From an uncultured Polaribacter sp. (lineage in GTDB: Bacteria; Bacteroidota; Bacteroidia; Flavobacteriales; Flavobacteriaceae): 64,000 nt of DNA. The stretch covers positions 144,773 through 208,772 of the forward strand of contig NZ_CANNFH010000006.1 in NCBI RefSeq assembly GCF_947503875.1. The letters are read 5' to 3'. Below, in pieces: positions 15,826 to 24,062 of the stretch. A program made the position numbers and the translations under genes. How positions within the stretch are numbered: the first letter of the stretch is position 1; each line of letters opens with the position of its first letter. The notes under the pieces were generated by a model, which was given only the letters and a program-made list of their open reading frames with translations, was not told the DNA's origin and searched no databases.

Positions 15826-18261
15826 CTATTTAGAAATAATAGACAATACCAATTCTTTGGTTAAGGGTTGACCATTTGCAATTTTTTTGATGTTTTCAAA
15901 AGTAAATACAAAATCGCAACCTGTTTTATAGTTAGAGCATCCATAGGCAGTTTTACCTTTTAAAATGCTTCCTGTTGCACATTTTGGACAATTAATGTTT
16001 TTGCTAGTTTTTGACAAAGCAATCTCTTTATTATTTAAAGATTGCTTTACTTTGTTTGCAATGACTTTAGGTTCTAATTTCAAATTATAATTTTCATCAA
16101 AACGAATTAAGGCTTCTATTTTACCTGTTTCTGTTTTAAAACCTTTTAAATTGGTTGTTGATCCTTTGTCTAAAAGACGAATAAGCTGATTTTCAGAAAT
16201 TTTCTTTTCAGCAAAAGAGAATGATAATTTAAAATCGCAATTATTTTTATATTCTGAACAGCCAAAAGCAGTAGAACCTGTTAATAGTTTTCCTTTTTTA
16301 CATTTTGGACAGGTTTTCCCTGCTACTTGTTTTTTTACTTTCTTGTCATTTTTATCTTGTGGAGACTTCTCGACTGCGCTCGAAGTGACATTTGAATTCG
16401 AATTAGAGTTCGAAGAAATTCTCTTTTTAACCGTATTAGAACGTACTTCATATACCAATTCATCTACCATCTTTTTCATGTTATTGATGAAAGTTCCTGC
16501 ATTAAACTCGCCACGTTCTATTTCTTTTAAACGTTTTTCCCAACGACCTGTGAGTTCAGCAGATTTTAGCAATTCGTTATCAATAATATGAATCAAATCG
16601 ATACCAGTTTGTGTAGGTAAAACCAATTTCTTTTTACGTTCTATGTATTTTCTTCTAAATAAAGTCTCAATAATACTTGCTCTTGTAGATGGTCTTCCAA
16701 TTCCGTTTTCTTTCATCAACTCACGCATTTCATCATCATCTACTTGTTTACCTGCAGTTTCCATGGCACGTAATAACGAAGCTTCTGTAAAATTTCTTGG
16801 TGGTTTGGTTTCTTTCTCAAGAAAAGAAGGTTCATGTGGCCCTTTTTCTCCTTTTACAAAGGAAGGTAAACTTCCTTTATCACTTTGAGATTTCTCGGCT
16901 GCGCTCGAAATGACATTAGAATTATCGTTGTCATTTCGACCTTGTGGAGAAATCTTATTATTATCACTCTTAGCTCGACGAGGAGTAAAAACAACTTTCC
17001 ATCCTTTATTGATAATTTCTTTACCTGTTGTTTTAAAAGGAACATCTGCAGCTTTACCTATTACAGAGGTGTTAGAAACATCTGCATCTGGATAAAAAAC
17101 AGCAATAAAGCGTTTGGTAATAATATCATACACTTGTTGCTGATTGTATTGCAAATTTCCTTGAATTCCTGTAGGAATTATGGCATGGTGATCTGTGACT
17201 TTTTTATCATCAAAAACACGTTTTGTCTTTTTAATTTTCTTTCCTAAAAGTGGTTGTGTAAGTTCGCTATAATTGGTTAACTTGCTTAAAATTCCGTGTA
17301 CTTTTGGATATAAATCGTTTGGTAAAAAAGTAGTATCTACTCTTGGGTAGGTTACTACTTTCATTTCGTATAATTTCTGCACCATTTTAAGGGTTTCATC
17401 TGCAGAAAATCCAAATTTATTGTTACAATACACTTGTAAACCTGTTAAATCGAATAATTTTGGTGCATATTCTTTCCCTTTCTTTTTGGTTACAGAAACA
17501 ATTTCAAAATCAGATTCTGCTACTTTATCTGCTAAAACTTGGCCATCTTCTTGTTTTAAAAAACGACCATCTTCATAATTAAAAAGTGTATTTCTATAGG
17601 TAGTTTGTAGTTCCCAATAAGGTTGTGGTTTAAAATTTTGAATTTCTTTAAAACGATTTACTAACATGGCTAGGGTAGGAGTTTGTACTCTACCAACAGA
17701 CAAAACTTGTTTGTAACCGCCAAATTTAACGGTGTATAAACGCGTTGCATTTAAACCCAATAACCAATCTCCAATGGCTCTAGAATAACCTGCGTAATAT
17801 AAATTATCGTACTTTTCTGAAGATTCTAAATTTTTAAATCCTTCTTTTATGGCCTCTTCAGTTAATGAAGAAATCCATAAACGTTGCACTTTACCTTTAT
17901 AATTACATTGATTTATTACCCAACGTTGAATCAATTCTCCTTCTGTACCAGCATCTCCACAATTAATAACCACGTCTGCTTTTTCAAAAAGACTTTTTAC
18001 GATATCAAATTGTTTTTTTATGCCAGAATCGCCAGTAACTTTGGTATCAAAACGTTCTGGTAACATGGGTAGGTTGTTTAAATCCCAACTTTTCCAATGT
18101 GGTTTGTAATCTTTGGGCTCTAAAAGTGTGCATAAATGCCCAAAAGTGTAGGTTACAGCATAGCCATTACCTTCATAGAAACCATCACGTTTTGTTTTGG
18201 CTCCTAGAATGTTAGCAATTTCTCTTGCTACAGATGGTTTTTCGGCAATGCAGACTTTCAT
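15826..18261 (-). CDS. topB: DNA topoisomerase III with two repeat-derived inserts
   Basis: A type IA topoisomerase that decatenates DNA by single-strand passage. The TOPRIM domain is N-terminal (CIAEKPSVAREI, then CGDAGTEGEL near 101-110). The active-site tyrosine is Y305 in VVTYPRVDT, and there are two C-terminal zinc ribbons, CPKCKKG...GC and CPKCATG...GC. The protein is 811 residues, longer than usual, because residues about 428-487 and 615-645 are low-complexity segments encoded by dispersed palindromic elements that kept the frame. Both inserts fall between domains, and the catalytic residues are intact. The enzyme is probably functional. Confidence 0.93.
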   Translation of the reverse strand: MKVCIAEKPSVAREIANILGAKTKRDGFYEGNGYAVTYTFGHLCTLLEPKDYKPHWKSWDLNNLPMLPERFDTKVTGDSGIKKQFDIVKSLFEKADVVINCGDAGTEGELIQRWVINQCNYKGKVQRLWISSLTEEAIKEGFKNLESSEKYDNLYYAGYSRAIGDWLLGLNATRLYTVKFGGYKQVLSVGRVQTPTLAMLVNRFKEIQNFKPQPYWELQTTYRNTLFNYEDGRFLKQEDGQVLADKVAESDFEIVSVTKKKGKEYAPKLFDLTGLQVYCNNKFGFSADETLKMVQKLYEMKVVTYPRVDTTFLPNDLYPKVHGILSKLTNYSELTQPLLGKKIKKTKRVFDDKKVTDHHAIIPTGIQGNLQYNQQQVYDIITKRFIAVFYPDADVSNTSVIGKAADVPFKTTGKEIINKGWKVVFTPRRAKSDNNKISPQGRNDNDNSNVISSAAEKSQSDKGSLPSFVKGEKGPHEPSFLEKETKPPRNFTEASLLRAMETAGKQVDDDEMRELMKENGIGRPSTRASIIETLFRRKYIERKKKLVLPTQTGIDLIHIIDNELLKSAELTGRWEKRLKEIERGEFNAGTFINNMKKMVDELVYEVRSNTVKKRISSNSNSNSNVTSSAVEKSPQDKNDKKVKKQVAGKTCPKCKKGKLLTGSTAFGCSEYKNNCDFKLSFSFAEKKISENQLIRLLDKGSTTNLKGFKTETGKIEALIRFDENYNLKLEPKVIANKVKQSLNNKEIALSKTSKNINCPKCATGSILKGKTAYGCSNYKTGCDFVFTFENIKKIANGQPLTKELVLSIISK
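16364..16390 (-). repeat. CTTCTCG...CTCGAAGTGACA element inside topB
   Basis: GACTTCTCGACTGCG followed by CTCGAAGTGACA is a member of the dispersed family also present at 16889-16915, 16929-16954 and 21173-21303. Here it lies inside the topB reading frame and encodes part of an Asn/Ser-rich linker (residues about 624-632) before the first zinc ribbon. The adjoining alternating AATTCG/AACTCT bases encode the SNSNSN run. Confidence 0.85.
16801..16980 (-). repeat. Composite repeat insertion inside topB
   Basis: About 180 bases coding for residues 428-487 of TopB hold three repeat-derived parts. There is an inverted pair of the TTTCTCG...CGAAATGACA element (16889-16915 facing 16929-16954) and a CCTTTTACAAAGGAAGG hairpin with flanks (about 16846-16866). 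The segment separates FTPRR from FTEASLLRAMETAGK, which are normally close together in type IA topoisomerases. The whole keeps the reading frame and has no stop. Confidence 0.8.
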
Positions 18262-18305
18262 TTCTTAATTTAGAATTTCGAAAGTAAGAAAATAATTGAG
18301 AAGTT

Positions 18306-18609
18306 TTATAAATCCTTTTTTAACTTATTAGGATTTTGTCGAGTATCAAAAATAGTAACAATAACAATTCTTTTTGAATTGAATCTATAAAATAAGGTAG
18401 TTTGTTTGGTAATCATACATTTATGTAAGCCTTTCTTAAAAGAAGATTTTGAAAATATTTCAGGGTTTAATTGAATTATTCTGATACTTCTGTTAAGTTT
18501 TTTTGCAAAATCAGATTTTACTTTTAAGTTCCAATTTTCTACTAAATACTCAAAATAATTTTTCTATTTTTCTTTTTGCAGTTTTAGAAATAATTATATT
18601 TCTAATCAT
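18306..18609 (-). pseudogene. RelE/ParE-family toxin, frameshifted
   Basis: The ATG at 18609 overlaps the antitoxin stop codon as ATGA. Frame one reads MIRNIIISKTAKRKIEKLF then hits TGA; moving one base at the four-T run (18552-18555 on the plus strand) continues with EYLVENWNLKVKSDFAKKLN to a natural end DTRQNPNKLKKDL at 18306. The joined product of about 100 residues fits a ParE/RelE toxin (KxxAxxxIEKLFEYLxxNW at the start and the FDTRQNPxKL end are typical). An extra T explains the break. It could be a disabled toxin, a sequencing error in a homopolymer, or slippage-dependent expression. Confidence 0.85.
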
Positions 18610-18977
18610 TTTAAGTGAGGAGCTATAAAAGTTTCATAATCTGAAGTTTCTCCATTAATAATCTCTATATCAGCTTGTTCAATTTCTTCTCTTTGAGAAG
18701 GGGTTAATTCATACCAGAAATCGTTATTATTCCATAGTGTTTTTTCAAGTTTTGAGATTGTTTCTTCGTTATCTAAATTGATAAAATCATTTATAAATGC
18801 TAGTTTTTTCTTTTCTTTAGAAGATTTTAGGTTGTTGTAATTTAAATTTTCCTCATTTACAATGTCAGCATCAAAATTATATCTTTCAAAAATATGTTCT
18901 ATTTTTAAAAGTAATTCTGATTTCTCAATTGCCAAAATCTTTTTTATAAGCTCTATTTTTTTAGTTTGAATATTCAT
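18606..18977 (-). CDS. Probable antitoxin of a ParE-type toxin-antitoxin pair
   Basis: A 123-residue acidic protein, helical N-terminally (KIELIKKILAIEKSELLLKIEHIFERY) and ending in FWYELTPSQREEIEQADIEIINGET. This C-terminal pattern is usual in uncharacterised antitoxins next to RelE/ParE toxins in Bacteroidota. The stop codon overlaps the start of the downstream toxin gene by four bases (ATGA), the classical coupling of such pairs. The antitoxin frame is intact while the toxin is frameshifted. The assignment is from context and pattern; no DNA-binding motif is evident. Confidence 0.7.
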   Translation of the reverse strand: MNIQTKKIELIKKILAIEKSELLLKIEHIFERYNFDADIVNEENLNYNNLKSSKEKKKLAFINDFINLDNEETISKLEKTLWNNNDFWYELTPSQREEIEQADIEIINGETSDYETFIAPHLK

Positions 18978-19002
18978 ATTCTTTTTTATAAAGATAATAA
19001 AA

Positions 19003-21126
19003 TTATTTCACCAAAGCCAACTGAATTCTCTTTCGAACCACATCCACCTCTAAAACTTTTACAATAATTTGCTGTTGTAAACTTACAATTGCATTTACGT
19101 CTTTTACAAAAGTATCAGACAAATTAGAAACATGAATTAGACCACTTTCTTTAATGCCTAAATCTACAAAACAACCAAAATTTGTAATGTTATTTACAAT
19201 TCCTGGTAACAATTGGCTAATTCTTAAATCGTTTAAGGTCTTTATATTGGCATCAAAAGAAAAAGCTTTTGCCTTTGCTCTGGGGTCTAAGCCAGGTTTT
19301 TCTAATTCTTTAACAATATCTTTTAAAGTAGGTAAGCCAATATTTGTAGCCACATAATTTTCTAATATTATTTGTTGAATAATTTCTTTATTTCCAATTA
19401 AATCAGAAACTTTTAAGTTTAAATCTTTGGCAATTTTATCAACAACACTATAACTTTCTGGATGAACCCCAGAATCATCTAAAGGATTTTTACCATTTTT
19501 AATTCTTAAAAAACCTGCGGCTTGTTCAAATGCTTTTCCTCCTAATCTTGGTACTTTTTTAATTTCTTTTCTAGAAGAAAAAGCACCGTTTTCATTTCTA
19601 TAATTAACAATGTTTTCTGCCAATTTTGGTCCAATACCAGACACATAACTCAACAAAGATTCACTGGCAGTGTTTATATTTACACCAACTGTATTTACAC
19701 AGTTTTCTACAGTTTGGTCTAATGCTTTTTTAAGTTTGGTTTGATCTACATCATGCTGATATTGTCCAACTCCAATAGATTTTGCATCAATCTTAACCAA
19801 TTCTGCTAATGGATCTTGTAAACGTCTACCAATAGAAACAGATCCACGAACAGTAACATCATAATTTGGGAATTCTTCTCTAGCAATTTTAGAAGCCGAA
19901 TAAATTGATGCCCCAGCTTCACTTACTACAAAAACATCTACTTTGTTTTTAAACTGAATTTTTTTTACAAATTGTTCTGTTTCTCTAGAAGCTGTTCCAT
20001 TACCAATAGCAATTGCCTCAATTTTATGAGCATCTACTAAAAAACTAATTTTTTTAATAGCATCTGTCTTTTTGTTTTGTGGTTCGTGTGGAAAAATAGT
20101 TTCATTATGTTCTAAATCTCCTTGAGCATTTAAACAAACCACTTTACAACCCGACCTAAAACCAGGATCTATTGCTAAAACTCGTTTTTCTCCTCAAGGA
20201 GCGCCTAAAAGCAATTGTTTTAAGTTTTTAGTAAACACTAAAATTGCTTCATCGTCTGCTTTTTCTTTGGCTAAAGTTAATCTTTCATTGGCTAAAGAAG
20301 GGTATAATAAACGTTTAAAAGCGTCTTTTATGGCGAGTTCTATTTGAGGTGAACATTCGTTTTGAGATCTTATTACTCTATTCTCTATTCTTTGCAGAAT
20401 TCTTTCAGAATCAATTTCTATTTTAATTCTTATAAAACCTTCACTTTCTGCTCTTAAAATTGCTAATAATCTGTGTGAAGGAATTTTGTTTAAAGACTCA
20501 CTCCAATCAAAATAATCTTTAAATTTTTGTGCTTTTTCTGAATCTTTTTCTTTCTTTATAATTTTAGATGAAATAATTGCAAATTTTTCTAATTCCCTTC
20601 TAATTGTACCTCTAATATCTGTTCTTTCATTAATCCATTCTGCAATAATAAAACGAGCACCTTCTAAAGCATCTTCTTTTGTTTCAACTTTGTTGGAAAT
20701 GTATTTTGAAGCGGTATAATGCAAATCGTTTACACGCTGACTCATAATCATTTTTGCCAATGGTTCTAAGCCTTGCAAACGTGCAGTTTCTGCTTTGGTT
20801 TTTCGTTTTTTCTTGTAAGGTAAATACAAATCTTCTAAAGCTATTAAATCTTTAGCACTATTTACTTTTTCTGATAATTCTGTAGTTAAAACATTTTGTT
20901 CTTCTAGAGCTTTTAGAATTGCTTTTTTACGTTTTTCTAAGCCTTCAAAAATTTCTTTAAATTTTACAATAGCACCAATTTCTACTTCATCTAAATTGCC
21001 AGTCTTTTCTTTTCTATATCTGCTGATAAAAGAAATAGTAGCATCTTCTTTTAGTAAAGAAAGCGTGTTTTTTACAGATTTCTCAGAAAGTTGTGTTTGC
21101 TGAATTATGTATTGAAGAATTTGCAT
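19003..21126 (-). pseudogene. tex: Tex, S1-domain RNA-binding transcription accessory protein, interrupted by an in-frame TGA
   Basis: Two frames, 20194-21126 (310 residues) and 19003-20142, are one gene: the codons between them stay in the same frame and read LLLGAP, TGA, GEKRVLAIDPGFRSGCKVVCLNAQ. The full 707-codon length is normal for Tex. Order of domains: N-terminal helical Tex_N, YqgF-like RNase H fold (AIDPGFRSGCK, ADVFVVSEAGASIYSAS), helix-hairpin-helix (INTASESLLSYVSGIGPKLA), and C-terminal S1 (LPGIVNNITNFGCFVDLGIKESGLIHVS). One base change, TTA to TGA at 20194-20196, would explain the stop. Alternatives are sequencing error or readthrough. Confidence 0.93.
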
Positions 21127-21172
21127 TTTGTGTTGTAGGTAAGAAGATAATAAATGTTAATTATCAGTTTAA

Positions 21173-21303
21173 GACTTCTCGATACAATTTCGCAAAAAAG
21201 CGAAATCACTAGAAGTAACAAAGATCAGCATTTATTCATAAAAATTGATGAAATCTGTTACTTCTAGTGAAATTCTTTTTTCAAGAATTTTTTATCGAGA
21301 AGT
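21173..21303. repeat. Inverted pair of CTTCTCGATA...AGAAGTAACA elements
   Basis: Two copies (21173-21220 and 21256-21303) face each other in the gap between tex and the acetyltransferase gene. Both have outer segments ACTTCTCGATA and CACTAGAAGTAACA, while the core is AATTTCGC/GCGAAAT in one and an AATTCTT/AAGAATT type in the other. The two cores are each self-complementary but different in sequence. Confidence 0.9.
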
Positions 21304-21320
21304 TAATTCAGAATATTACT

Positions 21321-21836
21321 TTAAGAAATCACTTTCTCAAAAGCCAAACGTTTTGCGTTGTAGCTTGTGTAGATAATTCCGCAATATTTATAGCCTAATT
21401 TTTTAATAAGATTTTGCATTCCAACATTATCTTCATGCGTATCAATTTTTAAACTTTTTACGTTTTTGTCTTTTAGTTGTTTGTGAAATACTTCAAACAA
21501 AAAAAGCGCTAAACCTTCTTTTCTATGCTCTTTTTTTACTGCCATTCTATGAATTACGCCATAAACTTCATCTTCAGAAATAATCCACTCACCATCAATC
21601 ACTTTTTGGTAAGTTGGTTCTTTTCTTAAGGTGAACATAGAAGTAGCAATTATTTTATCATCATCATTAAAAACAACAAAACTTTCGCCATTTTTAATAT
21701 CATTTGCTACTTGTTCTGCATTAGGATATCCATTTTGCCATTGCTCTATATTTTGTGATGCTAAATAGGATTTTGCATCATCAATTATAGTCATTATTGC
21801 AGGAATATTTTCTGTTGTAGAAAGTCTAATTTTCAT
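21321..21836 (-). CDS. GNAT family N-acetyltransferase
   Basis: A 171-residue cytoplasmic protein with the GNAT fold. The acetyl-CoA loop is visible as RMAVKKEHRKEGLALFLFEVF (motif A, residues about 93-113), followed by LKIDTHEDNVGMQNLIKKLGYKYCGI (motif B). The start IRLSTTENIPAIMTIIDDAKSYL is typical. The substrate is unknown; no partner gene points to one. It lies 10 bases downstream of the FAH-family gene and probably shares its transcript. Confidence 0.88.
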   Translation of the reverse strand: MKIRLSTTENIPAIMTIIDDAKSYLASQNIEQWQNGYPNAEQVANDIKNGESFVVFNDDDKIIATSMFTLRKEPTYQKVIDGEWIISEDEVYGVIHRMAVKKEHRKEGLALFLFEVFHKQLKDKNVKSLKIDTHEDNVGMQNLIKKLGYKYCGIIYTSYNAKRLAFEKVIS

Positions 21837-21846
21837 AAAAAAGTAA

Positions 21847-22458
21847 TTAAATCATTTTAAAATCTAACAATAATTCGCCATTTACAGCACATTGTAAATG
21901 GTCTCCTTTAAAAATTTCTCCTTTACCAAGGGCAGGAGTTCCTGTAAAAATTAAATCTCCAGGTTGTAAGGTCATATATTTAGAAATAAAAACAATAATA
22001 TCTGCAAAATCGTGAATCATATAAGCTGTATTGCTTTCTTGTTTTAATTCGCCATTAATTTTTAAATCGAAATTAATATCACCTAAATTATAATTAGTAA
22101 CAGGTTTAAAACTAGACATTGGTGCAGCACCATCAAAACCCTTGGCAAATTCCCAAGGATGTTTGGTTTCTCTAGCATCTGCTAAAATATCTTTAGCGGT
22201 ATAATCTATTCCAACAGCAATTTCAGAAATGTAAGCATTTGCATTCTCTTTGCTTATGTTTTTGCCTTGTTTACCTATTTTAATTACCAATTCAACTTCG
22301 TAAATTAGTTGGTTTGTAATTTCACTAGGATAATGAACATCACAATTAACAGCCAAACTACTTTCTGGTTTAGAAAATATAAATTTTTTGCCCTTTTTCT
22401 TTTCTGGAATGTCTTTTAAATCGGCTACATAGTTACTTCCAATTCCTAATATTTTCAT
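21847..22458 (-). CDS. Fumarylacetoacetate hydrolase family protein
   Basis: A 203-residue FAH-domain protein, the short single-domain form found in acylpyruvate hydrolases and oxaloacetate decarboxylases. Metal-ligand glutamates are visible in YEVELVIKIGKQGK (ExE), with DYTAKDILADARETKHPWEFAKGFDGAAPMS and LQPGDLIFTGTPALGKG forming the active site. All family residues appear present. The reaction is probably hydrolysis or decarboxylation of a short beta-keto acid; the exact substrate cannot be fixed. It is followed closely by the acetyltransferase gene. Confidence 0.88.
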   Translation of the reverse strand: MKILGIGSNYVADLKDIPEKKKGKKFIFSKPESSLAVNCDVHYPSEITNQLIYEVELVIKIGKQGKNISKENANAYISEIAVGIDYTAKDILADARETKHPWEFAKGFDGAAPMSSFKPVTNYNLGDINFDLKINGELKQESNTAYMIHDFADIIVFISKYMTLQPGDLIFTGTPALGKGEIFKGDHLQCAVNGELLLDFKMI

Positions 22459-22493
22459 GGTATTTTACTTTTGATTGTGGTGTAAATGTAAAT

Positions 22494-22530
22494 AAAAAAT
22501 CCACTTAAAAGAATACTTTAAAGTGGATTT
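22494..22530 (-). terminator. Rho-independent terminator of lysA
   Basis: On the minus strand AAATCCACTT pairs with AAGTGGATTT and is followed by a TTTTTTA run, 25 bases after the lysA stop codon. Confidence 0.85.
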
Positions 22531-22554
22531 ATTGATTTGTTATTTTTAAAAACT

Positions 22555-23793
22555 TTAAGCAGAAACAGATGCTTTTTTAGTTGAAGGTTTTAAATCTATA
22601 ATTTCTTGATTATGCAAAATATCTTGAATGGTTTGACGTTTTCTAATCAAATAATCTTTTCCTTCGTGCACCATTACTTCTGCAGGTAAATATCTTGAGT
22701 TATAGTTAGATGCCATAGAAAAACAGTAGGCACCAGCATTGTGGAAACAAAGAATATCTTCTTCAGAGATTTCTGCAATTCTACGATTAGAACCAAACGT
22801 ATCTGTTTCGCAAATGTAACCAACAACAGAATAATATCTATCTCTACCAGTTTCATTAGAAATATTGCTAATTCTGTGGTAAGAATCGTACATCATTGGT
22901 CTTACCAAATGATTAAAACCAGAATCTACATGTGCAAAAACTGTAGAAGTTGTTTGTTTTACTACATTAACTTTTGCTAAGAACACGCCAGCTTCAGAAA
23001 CTAAAAACTTACCAGGCTCAAACATTAAGGTAATTTCTTTACCATATTCTTTACAAAACTGATTGAAACGTTCTGATAATTGTACACCTAATTGCTCTAT
23101 ATCTGTAGAAATATCTCCTTCTTTATAAGGCACTTTAAATCCACTACCAAAGTCTATAAAATCGATGTTTTTAAATTGTTTAGCAACGTCAAATAAAATT
23201 TCTGATGCACGTAAAAAAGTATCGATATCTAAAATATCTGAACCTGTGTGCATGTGAATTCCGTTAATATTCATTCCTGTGTTTTCTACAACTCTTTGAA
23301 TATGTGGAACTTGGTGAATAGAAATACCAAATTTAGAATCTATATGACCTACAGAAATTTTAGAATTTCCACCAGCCATAATATGTGGATTGATACGCAC
23401 ACAAACAGGAATATTCGGGTGTTTTTGTCCAAATTGCTCTAAAATAGAAAGGTTATCTATATTTATTTGCACACCTAATTTAGCCACTTCTTCAATTTCT
23501 TGTAAAGAAACTCCGTTTGGTGTGTAAATTATATTTTTTGGGTCAATTCCTGTAGTTAAACCTAATTGTACTTCTTGATGAGAAACGGTATCTAAACCAG
23601 CACCTAAGTTTTTTAAAACTTTTAAAATATTAATATTAGAAAGTGCTTTTACAGCATAATTTAATTTTAAATTTTTAACTCCATTAAAAGCGCCTGTTAA
23701 TCGGTTATATTGCGATGCTATTTTTGCAGTATCATAAACATATAAAGGACTTCCGTATTTATTTGCTAATTCTAAAAGTTGTGCGTTTTCCAC
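22555..23793 (-). CDS. lysA: Diaminopimelate decarboxylase
   Basis: Decarboxylates meso-diaminopimelate to lysine with pyridoxal phosphate. The alanine-racemase-like barrel carries the cofactor lysine K49 in NYAVKAL, the GSGFKVPY glycine loop, EPGKFLVSEAG and the C-terminal active-site CETDTF and HNAGAYCFSMASNYN. The 412-residue length is usual. It is transcribed divergently from parE across a 270-base region and ends at a clear terminator. With dapA at 488 the window holds both ends of the lysine pathway. Confidence 0.96.
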   Translation of the reverse strand: MENAQLLELANKYGSPLYVYDTAKIASQYNRLTGAFNGVKNLKLNYAVKALSNINILKVLKNLGAGLDTVSHQEVQLGLTTGIDPKNIIYTPNGVSLQEIEEVAKLGVQINIDNLSILEQFGQKHPNIPVCVRINPHIMAGGNSKISVGHIDSKFGISIHQVPHIQRVVENTGMNINGIHMHTGSDILDIDTFLRASEILFDVAKQFKNIDFIDFGSGFKVPYKEGDISTDIEQLGVQLSERFNQFCKEYGKEITLMFEPGKFLVSEAGVFLAKVNVVKQTTSTVFAHVDSGFNHLVRPMMYDSYHRISNISNETGRDRYYSVVGYICETDTFGSNRRIAEISEEDILCFHNAGAYCFSMASNYNSRYLPAEVMVHEGKDYLIRKRQTIQDILHNQEIIDLKPSTKKASVSA

Positions 23794-24062
23794 GATATTT
23801 TTATTTAATTTTTATCAAAAGTAATTAAAAAATAGGGTTAAATATTATTTGTTTAAAAATAAAACAAATTGTTTTTTATTGTGATTTTCTTCGGCTTTTA
23901 GCTATTCGATTTTTGACATTAGCTAACAGCAAAAAGCCATAAACAAATAGCTAAATCTTCGTTGAAATCATGTTGATAACTAATTGCTTTAATTGTTTCT
24001 TTTTTTGATGTGAAGCCTTATTTTTACGAGTACTGCAAACTTAATTCTAGTAACGATTTTTT

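Noticed and set aside
23880..23990. TAGCTATT/AATAGCTA repeats between lysA and parE as a regulatory element
   Set aside because: Short imperfect similarity only; no fixed period or clean pairing over the region.
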